From Desulfocarbo indianensis (lineage in GTDB: Bacteria; Desulfobacterota; Desulfarculia; Desulfarculales; Desulfarculaceae), in the NCBI GenBank assembly GCA_001184205.1, contig LBMP01000004.1, positions 323,755-387,754 on the forward strand: a stretch of DNA of 64,000 nucleotides. The letters run 5' to 3'. Under the pieces are notes generated by a model. That model had not been told where the DNA came from. It ran no database searches and saw only the letters and a list, made by a program, of their open reading frames with translations. Below are positions 8,787 to 16,368 of this stretch, in pieces. The position numbers and the translations under genes were made by a program. Every line of letters starts with the position of its first letter. Positions within the stretch are counted from its first letter, which is position 1.

Positions 8787-9604
8787 CACAGCCTGCGCAC
8801 GCTCTTGAAAAGCCTGAGCCCCCACATCATGCCCGAATCGCAGAGCCTGCCTATGACCGCGATGAGCAGGATGCCCATGACGATGACGTCCACCCGGCCC
8901 AGCATGCGGGCGTCCATGATGGTGGCGCCCAGGCCGTCGGAGACGCCGGTCAGCTCACCCAGCACCAGATAGGCAAAGGAGATGCCCAGACCCAGCCGCA
9001 GCCCGGTCACCACGTGGGGCATGGTGGCGGGCACCAGCACCGTGAAAACCAGGCGGACCCGGCCGAGCCCCATCATGGCCCCGGCCCGCAGGAAAAGGGG
9101 ATTCACCTGCATGGCCCCGGAGGCGGCTCCCAGGTAGACGGGGAAGAAGGCCGCCAGGGAAACCAGGAACACCGTGGTCTTGAAGCCGATGCCGAACCAG
9201 ACCAGGGCCAGGGGCAGCCAGGCGATGCCGGGCACCGCCCGCACCCCGTTGATGAAGGTCTCCAGGAAAAGCCGCATGGGCCGCAGGCGCCCGGAGAGGA
9301 GCCCCAAGGGCAGGCCCAAAGCGACCGCCAGGGCGAAACCGGCCCCCACCCGGCCCAGGCTGGCCAGGGCGTCGCCCAGGAAGCGGCCGGCCAGGTAGCT
9401 CTCGCCCTGGGGGGCGAAGAAATAAGTCAGGGCGGTGTCCAGGACCTGCTTGGGCGAGGGCAGCAGGTAGGCCGGCACCAGGCCGCCCAGGCTGAGCAGC
9501 GCCCATAGGCCCAGGGTGCAGGCCGGGAGCAGCCAGGGCAAAAGCCTGGCCGCCATTGATTTGCGCCTGGGGCCGTGCTCGCTGGCTCGGGGGCTAAACA
9601 TCAC
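8786..9604 (-). CDS. ABC transporter permease (SsuC/TauC type)
   Basis: This encodes 272 aa with about six membrane segments and the binding-protein-dependent transport inner-membrane domain. The EAA loop region is visible as GAASGAMQVNPLFLRAGAMM followed by GLGRVRLVF. It starts at an ATG overlapping the stop of the substrate-binding gene (ATGA at 9601-9604) and ends coupled to the ATPase gene. The transporter is therefore a compact binding protein-permease-ATPase set. The substrate is unknown; see the binding protein. Confidence 0.9.
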
Positions 9605-10554
9605 TCCTTGAGTTTAACTCCTTGCACGAAGCGGAGATCGATCAGTTGCGTATAATCCGGCTCGCGCTCGATCATGCCCAGGGCTTTCATGCGCTGGCCC
9701 AGGGCGGTCACCTTGCCGATGAATTCCTGGTCCATTTCCCAGGCCAGCTCCATGTTGGTGGCGGCTTTTTGCAAGACCTTTAGCGGCGTGCCGAAGGTGG
9801 CCGCCTTTTGCAGCCACAGGTCGGGATGGGCCTTGAGGTATTCGGTGGCCTTGGCGTGCGCCGCCACCAGGCCGGCCACCAACTCGGGCTGCTTTTCCAC
9901 GGTCTCCCTTTTCACCAGCATGCCGGCGTTGATGGCGCCGATGCCTTCGCCGAAATAAGGATAGGCCAGGATGCGGCCGTAGCCCTGCTGCACGGCCAGG
10001 GAGGGGAAGGGCTCGCCGGAGAGGAAGGCGTCAATGGAGCCCCGGGCCAGGGCCTGGCCCATGTCGAAAAAATCCACCCGCAGGAGCTTCACGTCCTTGT
10101 TGGGGTTGAGTCCGTTTTGGGTGAGCGCCTCCCGGAGCAGTATCTCGTGCATGGTGCCGGGCACGTAGCCGATGTTCTTGCCGGCCAGATCCTTGACGCT
10201 CTTTACGGGGCCGTCCGCCTTCACCACCAAGGCCGAGCATTTGTTGCAGAGCGCCGCCACCACCACCACCGGCTCCCCCCGCGAGGCGGAGTGGATGGCG
10301 TGGACCAGGGTGGTGCCGCACATCTCCAGGCTGCCGGCCAAAAGCGCCATCTTCTGATCGGCCGGGTTGGTGAAGGGGAATATCTGGAGCTTTTTCCCCG
10401 GCAGGAACTGTTCGTAGAAAAACGGCTGGATGGTCTGGGCGGTTTTCCAGGTGCCCACCCGCCAGGGAGTCTGAGCCAGGGCCGGGGACCCAAGGGCCGC
10501 CAGCAGGATCAACAGCGCCAACAGCTTGGACCAAAATGACGATGACTTCAGCAT
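9601..10554 (-). CDS. ABC transporter substrate-binding protein (NMT1/THI5, SsuA-like)
   Basis: This encodes 317 aa. A signal peptide (LLALLILLAALGSPALAQ) exports it to the periplasm. The mature part has the two-lobe pattern of the NMT1/SsuA family (KMALLAGSLEMCGTTL, then VKSVKDLAGKNIGYVPGT). This family binds aliphatic sulfonates, taurine, nitrate or hydroxymethylpyrimidine-type molecules. The first operon gene is a BioB-like radical SAM enzyme, which favours a cofactor, precursor or organosulfur compound, but the exact ligand cannot be read from the sequence. Confidence 0.85.
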   Translation of the reverse strand: MLKSSSFWSKLLALLILLAALGSPALAQTPWRVGTWKTAQTIQPFFYEQFLPGKKLQIFPFTNPADQKMALLAGSLEMCGTTLVHAIHSASRGEPVVVVAALCNKCSALVVKADGPVKSVKDLAGKNIGYVPGTMHEILLREALTQNGLNPNKDVKLLRVDFFDMGQALARGSIDAFLSGEPFPSLAVQQGYGRILAYPYFGEGIGAINAGMLVKRETVEKQPELVAGLVAAHAKATEYLKAHPDLWLQKAATFGTPLKVLQKAATNMELAWEMDQEFIGKVTALGQRMKALGMIEREPDYTQLIDLRFVQGVKLKE

Positions 10555-10653
10555 TATGCCTCCTCCTGGCCTGGCTGGTGATTCATGGCCGGCGCACGGG
10601 CCGCGTAAACAACGGCAGGCCGGAGCCCCGCGCCGCTGGGGAGCGTCGCGCTC

Positions 10654-11721
10654 TCAGCGCCCGGTGGCGTAATGGGTGCGGCAGTTTTGCCCGCTGCCCG
10701 CTTCGCTGCGGGCCCGGCCGAAACAGTTGGACGGCAGGTTCACTTCCCAGCCCATCTCCCGGTGAAGTCTGGCGCAGGCTTCCAGGTCCCAGCCCCGCCC
10801 CTGCCCGGTGTCGGCCTCGGCGTCGCGGGGGCTGGAGCCCACCTCCGGGAACATGAGGTTGGCCCCCGCCATGAGGGCGGCGCTGTTGGGCTCATGGGTG
10901 CAGTGGGCCTGGGGAACGTCGCCCATCACCAGCCGGCTCACCGCCACCAGGCGCGCCATCTCGAATTCGTTGATCATGCCGTGGCGGCCCAGGGGAGAGC
11001 CGGGGAAGTTGATGCGCCGCATCACCCCGGAATAGGTGGCGCCCATCTCACGGGCCAAGAGCATGAGCCGGGCGATCTCTTCCGGCTGGTGTTCCGGCCC
11101 CACCGGCTCGATGCAATTCATCCATTTCAGACCCACCTCGGTTATCACCTTTATGGTGTGGATGCGGGCCTCCACCGAAAAGGGAGTGTCCACGCCCTCG
11201 CCCAGGCGCACGGCGTGGTAAAAGCCCTGGAACCCCGCGGCCAAGAGGGCTTCGCCTTCCTGGTGGGTGATGTCCCGGGTGTTGGCCACCAGGGGCACCT
11301 GGATTTCCTGGCTGAGCCAGGAGCCTATCTCCAAGAATCTTTCAAAAGGATAACGGCCGGTGGTCATGAGATTCAGGGCGTCGGCCCCTTGCTCCTGGCC
11401 CTGTTTGGCCCAAGCCAGCAGCTGCTCCGTGTCGAACTCCTTATTGCCTTTGAATATCCCCGCCTGCTTGGTGAGGGAGCAGAACTTGCAATTGTAGACG
11501 CAACCCTCCACGTTGAGCCCGATGTGAAAATGGCGCTCACCCTTGCCCCCAAAGGTTATTCGGCTCATGCGGTTGGCCTGGGCCATCACGGCATAGGTTT
11601 CTTGCGTGCACAGGTCCAAACGAATGAGGTAGACGGCCTCGTCATGGCTGATTCCGGCCATATCTTCAGCTTTATCTAATATCTCCGCTACCTTGGGGTC
11701 AAAGGTCTTGGAAGGCTTCAA
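10654..11721 (-). CDS. radical SAM protein, biotin synthase-like
   Basis: This encodes 355 aa. The cluster motif CVYNCKFC (C-x3-C-x2-C, near residue 76) binds the [4Fe-4S] cluster that cleaves SAM, and the fold pattern follows BioB/HydE-like enzymes. It differs from true BioB: no other bio genes are near, and it ends in a Cys-containing tail (SNCFGRARSE ... GQNCRTHYA). The TTG start at 11721 is supported by GAGGAG eight bases upstream; no ATG lies near. It is 99 bp upstream of the ABC importer genes on the same strand, so enzyme and importer probably handle the same compound. The product is unknown. Confidence 0.8.
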   Translation of the reverse strand: MKPSKTFDPKVAEILDKAEDMAGISHDEAVYLIRLDLCTQETYAVMAQANRMSRITFGGKGERHFHIGLNVEGCVYNCKFCSLTKQAGIFKGNKEFDTEQLLAWAKQGQEQGADALNLMTTGRYPFERFLEIGSWLSQEIQVPLVANTRDITHQEGEALLAAGFQGFYHAVRLGEGVDTPFSVEARIHTIKVITEVGLKWMNCIEPVGPEHQPEEIARLMLLAREMGATYSGVMRRINFPGSPLGRHGMINEFEMARLVAVSRLVMGDVPQAHCTHEPNSAALMAGANLMFPEVGSSPRDAEADTGQGRGWDLEACARLHREMGWEVNLPSNCFGRARSEAGSGQNCRTHYATGR

Positions 11722-12224
11722 AAGATGTTCTCCTCGGGATGGTGGTGAAGATTAATGGAGTTTGCCAGGTTGAAGTACCAGTATGCATTGAGATTATCGA
11801 TAAATATCGACTATCTCCGTTCTATAATAACGCAGGAGAAAAAAATTTAAAGCGTCCGGGTGCATTGCCAGTATTTTTTTAGGTGTTTTGGCGCCCTAAA
11901 CAGCGCCCGGTGCGAAGAAACCGGCTCCCGGCGCGGTAAAAGCCGGTAACCGGCCTATGTTTTTGATGTGAGCTGCAAGGCCGACAGCAGGTCTGGATGC
12001 CCAACCTGGGGTAAGTAAGCGCTGGATATTAAATCAGCTTGACCCTCGTGCCGCAACGACGGGCCGTACAGCGGTTATTTCAGTAATCATAATAGGTTAA
12101 ACACCGTGCGGCCAGACGATTCGATTATCCTATCTATCATATAGAAATACATGGTTATTATCTATTAGACAGGCTTTTGTTCGTAATGGAAACTGGTAGC
12201 AAACCAGAAACCATGGAGAACGAA
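11722..12224. other. divergent intergenic region
   Basis: No gene or known RNA is recognised in this ~500-bp region between the minus-strand radical SAM operon and the plus-strand transglutaminase gene. It holds AT-rich promoter-like stretches near 11820 and 12110-12170. It also has GC-rich self-complementary sequence around 11890-11965 (ACCGGCTCCCGG, AGCCGGTAACCGGCC) that could fold but fits no riboswitch consensus I know. Confidence 0.4.
11797..11810. promoter_or_regulatory. 14-bp palindrome, candidate operator of the radical SAM/ABC operon
   Basis: TCGATAAATATCGA has perfect 6-bp arms around AA. It lies 76-89 bp upstream of the TTG start of the radical SAM gene, in AT-rich DNA where the promoter should be. 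Confidence 0.4.
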
Positions 12225-13235
12225 ATGAAGAGATTGCTTTGGTGTTTTGCTGCGCTGGCCCTGGTCCTCTGCGCCGCTCCGGCCTTGGCTAAGGAAGTCA
12301 GCGGAAGCATTACCTTCGACTTCGACCTTTCCGGCCATCCCCAGGGAAAAGAGGTGAAGCTCTGGGTGCCATACCCCACCTCTGATGAGCGCCAGTTGAT
12401 CAGCGATTTGAAATATGAGGGCGATTTCGCCGAGGCGGCGGTGTACACCGATCGGCGCTATCAAACTCCCATGCTCTACGCGCGCTGGCCTGAGTCGGCC
12501 AAGAGCCGCAAGCTCACCCTGACTTTCCATGCCGTGCGCCAGGAGATCATCCGGCGGGATTTCCCGGCCAAGGAAACCGCCTGGGACCCTATGGATTACC
12601 AGGAATATCTGGGCGCCACCCGGCTGGGGCCCATTGACGGCGAGGTAAAAAAACTTGCCGACAAGATAACCAAAGGCCAGACCACCGTGCTGGGCAAGGC
12701 CAAAGCCATTTATGACTGGACCTGCGAAAACATGTACAGGGACCCCAAAACCAGGGGCTGCGGTCCGGGAGATGTGTGCGAGCTTTTGCAGAACCCCGGC
12801 GGCAAATGCGCCGATATCCATTCGGTGTATATCTCCCTGGCCAGGGCGGCCGGAGTGCCCTGCCGGGAAATCTTCGGCATACGCATGGCCACGGAGAACA
12901 ACAAGGACATCACCACCTGGTACCATTGTTGGGCCGAATTTTTCCTGCCCGGCTATGGCTGGGTGCCGGTGGATCCCGCCGACGTGCGCAAGAAGATGTT
13001 GGTGGAAAAACTAGAGCTTGCTGATCCCAAGACCAAAACCTATCGGGAGTACTTCTGGGGCGGCATCGACGCCTATCGGGTGAAGCTGAGCAAGGGGCGC
13101 GATCTTGTTTTGGCCCCACCGCAAAAAGGCGGCCCGGTGAACTACCTCATGTATCCTTTTGCCCAGGTGGGCGGGGAAACCCTGGACTGGCTGGACCCGG
13201 CTCAGTTCAAGTACAAGGTAACTTTCAATAACTAG
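12225..13235 (+). CDS. exported transglutaminase-like cysteine peptidase family protein
   Basis: This encodes about 336 aa. A signal peptide (MKRLLWCFAALALVLCAAPA) directs export. The C-terminal half is a transglutaminase-like domain with the catalytic Cys in GGKCADIHSVYISLARAAG, the His in TWYHCWAEFF and the Asp in WVPVDPADV, so the triad is intact. The ATG at 12225 has GGAG at 12214-12217 and leads straight into the signal peptide; upstream in-frame starts would bury it. The N-terminal ~130 residues form a beta-rich domain common in these proteins. It may process or crosslink periplasmic protein or peptide. It appears monocistronic, with its own terminator. Confidence 0.85.
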   Translation: MKRLLWCFAALALVLCAAPALAKEVSGSITFDFDLSGHPQGKEVKLWVPYPTSDERQLISDLKYEGDFAEAAVYTDRRYQTPMLYARWPESAKSRKLTLTFHAVRQEIIRRDFPAKETAWDPMDYQEYLGATRLGPIDGEVKKLADKITKGQTTVLGKAKAIYDWTCENMYRDPKTRGCGPGDVCELLQNPGGKCADIHSVYISLARAAGVPCREIFGIRMATENNKDITTWYHCWAEFFLPGYGWVPVDPADVRKKMLVEKLELADPKTKTYREYFWGGIDAYRVKLSKGRDLVLAPPQKGGPVNYLMYPFAQVGGETLDWLDPAQFKYKVTFNN

Positions 13236-13360
13236 CTGTGTTGCTAAAAGATCGATGGGGCGGCCCTGGCGCCGCTCCGTCGATCTTTTTAAGGAAAAAT
13301 TTCTTTAAAATCCGAAAGCCCATTAAGGACCGCCCCCGAGCGCTAGCTGTAGTTGCTAAA
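13233..13360. repeat. short direct repeat pair CTAGCTGT(N)TTGCTAAA
   Basis: CTAGCTGTGTTGCTAAA (13233-13249) recurs as CTAGCTGTAGTTGCTAAA (13343-13360), 110 bp apart. The first copy overlaps the end of the transglutaminase gene and the second lies just before the transposase remnant. It may be a footprint of insertion or small duplication. Confidence 0.5.
13246..13290 (+). terminator. intrinsic terminator of the transglutaminase gene
   Basis: AAAAGATCGA (13246-13255) pairs with TCGATCTTTT (13280-13289), with GC-rich sequence between the arms and a T-run at the 3' end. Confidence 0.8.
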
Positions 13361-13364
13361 GACG

Positions 13365-13440
13365 TTGTTCACACGCCGCCATTGGTGGAGACTTGAGTTG
13401 CGAAAACCGAGTCTCAGCCAGGGAGCAGGGCGTGAACAAC
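13365..13440. repeat. terminal-inverted-repeat-like sequences at the transposase remnant
   Basis: GTTGTTCAC (13365-13373) is matched by the inverted copy GTGAACAAC (13432-13440), each followed or preceded by a CGCC/GGCG-like block. An inner hairpin GAGACT/AGTCTC lies between them. These may be the left end of a dead insertion sequence. Confidence 0.4.
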
Positions 13441-13580
13441 TACCACCAGAATGCCTGAACTAGGGCATATGAGCGAGAGGTGATAGTCAAAGGAGTTGGT
13501 CAGGAAGGGGTGAAAGTCTTAGAGGTGGCTCGGCAGTTGGGATCAGCCGGCGCGCGGTCTACAACTAGCTGGCAAGATAC
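13432..13580 (+). pseudogene. decayed N-terminal fragment of an IS481-like transposase
   Basis: Translated from GTG 13432 the frame reads VNNYHQNA, then a TGA at 13456, then TRAYEREVIVKGVGQEG and KVLEVARQLG. After a one-base frameshift near 13540 it continues ISRRAVYN, TAG, LARY. This matches the N-terminal helix-turn-helix of IS481-type transposases (NARxT...RELIVKRVLEEG..VxEVARxLGVSxRTVYxWLARY). The rest of the gene is absent. Two stops and a frameshift show it is dead. Confidence 0.6.
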
Positions 13581-13610
13581 AAATAATCTGCAAGCGATTA
13601 CCACTTTATG

Positions 13611-13675
13611 TGTAAGCCGCCGGCCGACGTCCCGTTTCAACTGGCACACGGTTTGACGTCGGCCGGCGGCTTACA
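13611..13675. repeat. 21-bp perfect inverted repeat
   Basis: Arms at 13611-13631 and 13655-13675 are perfectly complementary over 21 bp (first arm begins TGTAAGCCGCCGG), around a 23-bp loop that itself contains CCGT/ACGG. No T-run follows, so it does not look like a terminator. It may be a mobile REP/MITE-like palindrome; it lies just after the transposase remnant. Confidence 0.8.
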
Positions 13676-13725
13676 GTGAATTCCGTGTAACCGTTTTGTT
13701 GTTCTGAAATGGCTAAAAAGCGTAG

Positions 13726-13761
13726 AAAGGCCGCCACCAGCGATTTGCTGGTGGCGGCTTT
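13726..13761 (-). terminator. intrinsic terminator of tRNA-Arg
   Basis: AAAGGCCGCCACCAGC (13726-13741) pairs with GCTGGTGGCGGCTTT (13747-13761) with one bulged G. On the minus strand it is followed by a T-rich stretch (CTTTCTACGCTTTTT). It lies 26 bp after the tRNA. Confidence 0.8.
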
Positions 13762-13787
13762 AACAGGTTGATAAACCTGATTTCAAT

Positions 13788-13864
13788 TGGTGCGCCCGGG
13801 GTGATTCGAACACCCGGCCTACGGATTCGTAGTCCGGCGCTCTATCCAGCTGAGCTACGGGCGC
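13788..13864 (-). tRNA. tRNA-Arg (anticodon ACG)
   Basis: The minus strand reads GCGCCCGTAGCTCAGCTGG at the 5' end and folds into a full cloverleaf. The anticodon stem-loop has the loop CTACGAA (anticodon ACG), the T-arm contains GTTCGAATC, and the acceptor stem closes with GGGCGC followed by an encoded CCA. It decodes CGN arginine codons, with A34 expected to be modified to inosine. Confidence 0.97.
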
Positions 13865-13897
13865 TTATGTTTGTCGCCGGCTGGCCGGGACGAAGGG

Positions 13898-13925
13898 ATT
13901 ATAACAAACCCGGCCCAATTCGCAA
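13898..13925 (-). promoter_or_regulatory. sigma70 promoter of tRNA-Arg
   Basis: On the minus strand TTGCGA (13925-13920) and TATAAT (13903-13898) are separated by 16 bp, placing transcription start some 25 bp upstream of the mature tRNA. Confidence 0.75.
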
Positions 13926-14194
13926 CCCAAAGTGACAACTTAGGCGCGATACGCCGTAAATAGCTGCCGTATGCGGCGGTGGGAGGGGAGGGCAGGTCGT
14001 CATCCCCAAACCCATGAATCAGATACCGCTCATGAAGCGCTCTCTTCGCGCGGCGCGCCCAGACCAAATCGCGCTGGCGGCGCGGTGATATTCCAGGGCG
14101 TTCCTGCAATTATCTTTCGCTCCGGGTTGGCCGCGCATTATCCAGAAGGGTGAAGGTTCGCCCACGGTCCGGCACTCCCTTGAGGCGGCCCGCG
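13926..14194. other. intergenic region without a recognised gene
   Basis: Between the tRNA promoter and the hflC terminator I see no supported gene. Short open frames here have no ribosome binding sites or recognisable motifs. Confidence 0.5.
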
Positions 14195-14227
14195 AAAAAA
14201 GGGCCCGCGCCGGCAGCGCGGGCCCTT
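14195..14227 (-). terminator. intrinsic terminator of the hflKC operon
   Basis: On the minus strand AAGGGCCCGCG pairs with CGCGGGCCCTT around a 7-base loop and is followed by a T-run (TTTTTT). It lies about 26 bp after the hflC stop. Confidence 0.85.
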
Positions 14228-14252
14228 GCAGGTCCATTTACAGCGGCGGGCC

Positions 14253-15230
14253 TTACTTGGCCTTTTTCAGGTACTTGAAGTACTCGCCGTCGGTGGAAAG
14301 GATCAGCTCCGCCTTGTCCTGGCCTGGGCTGTTGCTTAGGGTTTCCAGGGTCTTGAACAGGGCGTAGAAATCCGCGTCCTGGCCATAGGCCTTGCCGTAG
14401 ATATCGGTGGCCTTGGCGTCGGCCTGGCCGCGGGTTTTCTGGGCTTTTTCATAGGCTTCGGAGCGGATGCGGGCCAGCTCCTTTTGCATGGTGCCCAGGA
14501 TGGATTGCTTTTCGCCCTCGCCCTCGGAGCGGTACTGGGCCGCGATGCGCTGGCGCTCTGAGATCATGCGCTCGAACACGCGCTTTTGCACGCTTTCCAC
14601 GTAGTTGATGCGCTTGATCTCCACGTCCACCAGTTCGATGCCGTATTGGGGGGTCACGGCCGCCGCGGCCGAGAGCATGCGCCGGGTTATGAGCTGGCGG
14701 CCCTGCTTGACCTCTATGGGCTCACTGCTTTCCTTTTTGATGGGCGCTTGCACCTCGCTGGGCGGCGGCGGATTGAACTCCTCCATGGCCTCGCGGCCCC
14801 GGTTGGGGTCCCAATCGGCCGAGCGCACCAGTTCCACCAGGAGGTTGGAGGAGACCAGGTCGCGCACCACCGAATCGATGATGTCGTCCAGCCGGCTGAG
14901 CGCGCCCCGTTCCGTGGAAACGGTTTGCAAAAAGCGCAAGGGATCGGTTATGCGCCAGCGGGCCGTGGTGTCCACCCAAATGTATTTCTTGTCGCGGGTG
15001 GGTATCTGGTTGGGCGAGCCGTCCCATTTCAGGAGGCGTTTTTCAAACACATGCACGTCTTGGATAAAGGGAATCTTGAAATAGAGCCCGGCTTCCTGGA
15101 AGGGTCCGCCCACCGGTTTGCCGAACTGGGTGATAATGGCCTGCTCGCCTTCCTTGACCGTGAAATACGAGGAGCTGACCAGGACGATCAGGATCAGTGC
15201 CAGAGGTATCAATACGCGGAGGCTTTTCAT
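14253..15230 (-). CDS. hflC: HflC, SPFH-domain modulator of FtsH
   Basis: This encodes 325 aa. One N-terminal membrane anchor (VLIPLALILIVLVSSSYF) is followed by an SPFH/band 7 domain (YFTVKEGEQAIITQFGKPVG) and a long helical region (residues ~200-290). With HflK it forms the large periplasm-facing cage around the FtsH protease and tunes turnover of membrane proteins. The start overlaps the hflK stop by 4 bp (ATGA), so the two are coupled. An insertion around residues 150-175 (PPPPSEVQAPIKKESSEP) is Pro/charge-rich. Confidence 0.93.
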   Translation of the reverse strand: MKSLRVLIPLALILIVLVSSSYFTVKEGEQAIITQFGKPVGGPFQEAGLYFKIPFIQDVHVFEKRLLKWDGSPNQIPTRDKKYIWVDTTARWRITDPLRFLQTVSTERGALSRLDDIIDSVVRDLVSSNLLVELVRSADWDPNRGREAMEEFNPPPPSEVQAPIKKESSEPIEVKQGRQLITRRMLSAAAAVTPQYGIELVDVEIKRINYVESVQKRVFERMISERQRIAAQYRSEGEGEKQSILGTMQKELARIRSEAYEKAQKTRGQADAKATDIYGKAYGQDADFYALFKTLETLSNSPGQDKAELILSTDGEYFKYLKKAK

Positions 15231-16282
15231 TGCTGCACCTCCTTGGCCTGGTGGGTCCCTCGGCCCTTGGTTAGGTCCATGAAGGGCAAAAGCCCCTTGA
15301 CGCTTTCATCCACCACGTAGACCCTGCCCGCGTTTTTGAGCACGTTCTGCATGGTTTCCAGGAAGAAGCGCCGTTTGGTGACTTCCTGGGCCTGGCGGTA
15401 GGCTGCCAGCACCTGGTTGAAGCGCTGGGCCTCGCCGTTGGCGCGGTTGACCCGCTCGGTGGCGTAGCCCTCGGCCTCGGTGACCACGCGCTTGGCGTTG
15501 CCCAGGGCCTTGGGTATCTCGCGGTTGTAGGCCTGCTGGGCCTCGTTTATCATGCGTTCCTTTTGCTGGCGCGCCTCGTTGACCTCGTTGAAGGCCGGCT
15601 GCACCGGGGTGGGCGGGTTCACGTCCTGGAGCTTCACGGTGATGATCTGCACGCCCACCTCATAGAAGTCCAGAAGCTTTTGCAGTTCGGTCTGCGCCTG
15701 GTTGGCTATCTCCAGGCGGGCCAGGGTGAGGACCTCGTCGCCGTAGCGGTTGCCCACGATGGAGCGCATCACCGCCTCGGAGAGGTCGCGGATGGCGGCC
15801 ACCCCGTCGCGCACCGAGAAAAGCCACTTGCGCGGTTCGCGCACCTTGAACTGCACGATCCACTTCACGTCGATGACGTTCAGGTCGCCGGTGAGCATGA
15901 TGGATTCGTCGGAATAGCCTTTTTCAGTGAAGCGGCTGCGGATGCCCGGCTGGGTGCCCCGGAAGCCGAACTCCTCCTTGAACACGCGCCCGGTTTTCAC
16001 CAGGGTGGCGGTCTCGATGCCCAGGGGCAGCTTGAAATGCAAGCCCGGCCCGCTTTCGCGCACGAACTTGCCGAAACGCAAGACCACGCCGGTTTCCTCG
16101 GGATCAACCGTGTAGTAGGACGAAGATCCCGCCATGAGGGCCAGCACAATGAGCACCACCAGCCATAGGCCCTTGGCTTTTTTTAAGTTGGGGAATTTGT
16201 TCTTTAGCTCGCTTACGACCTTGCCGAGGTCGGGCTGTTGCCCGCCGCCTCCTCTAGGCGGCGGCGTCCAGTCCATGGGCAT
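15227..16282 (-). CDS. hflK: HflK, SPFH-domain modulator of FtsH
   Basis: This encodes 351 aa. A Gly/Pro-rich cytoplasmic N-terminus (TPPPRGGGGQQPDLGK) precedes a single membrane segment (LWLVVLIVLALMAGSSSYYT) and the band 7 domain with VDPEETGVVLRFGKF. A helical region with Ala/Arg/Glu repeats (NEARQQKERMINEAQQAYNR) follows. It pairs with HflC in the FtsH-associated HflKC complex. It lies 86 bp downstream of ampG on the same strand. Confidence 0.93.
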   Translation of the reverse strand: MPMDWTPPPRGGGGQQPDLGKVVSELKNKFPNLKKAKGLWLVVLIVLALMAGSSSYYTVDPEETGVVLRFGKFVRESGPGLHFKLPLGIETATLVKTGRVFKEEFGFRGTQPGIRSRFTEKGYSDESIMLTGDLNVIDVKWIVQFKVREPRKWLFSVRDGVAAIRDLSEAVMRSIVGNRYGDEVLTLARLEIANQAQTELQKLLDFYEVGVQIITVKLQDVNPPTPVQPAFNEVNEARQQKERMINEAQQAYNREIPKALGNAKRVVTEAEGYATERVNRANGEAQRFNQVLAAYRQAQEVTKRRFFLETMQNVLKNAGRVYVVDESVKGLLPFMDLTKGRGTHQAKEVQQ

Positions 16283-16368
16283 GTTTCGGCTCCTCAGGAA
16301 AATGTTTAAATATGCGGTGAGTCAGACAATCAGAACTGTAACAGGCCCCGGCCCGGGGGGCAAGCAAA

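Noticed and set aside
10654-11721. Naming the radical SAM gene bioB
   Set aside because: The motif fits the wider family, but the absence of bio genes and the linkage to an importer make the biotin function unsupported.
11880-12060. Possible c-di-GMP (GEMM) riboswitch upstream of the transglutaminase gene
   Set aside because: Segments such as GCCGGTAACCGGCC look similar to part of the motif, but the conserved core and loop order are missing.
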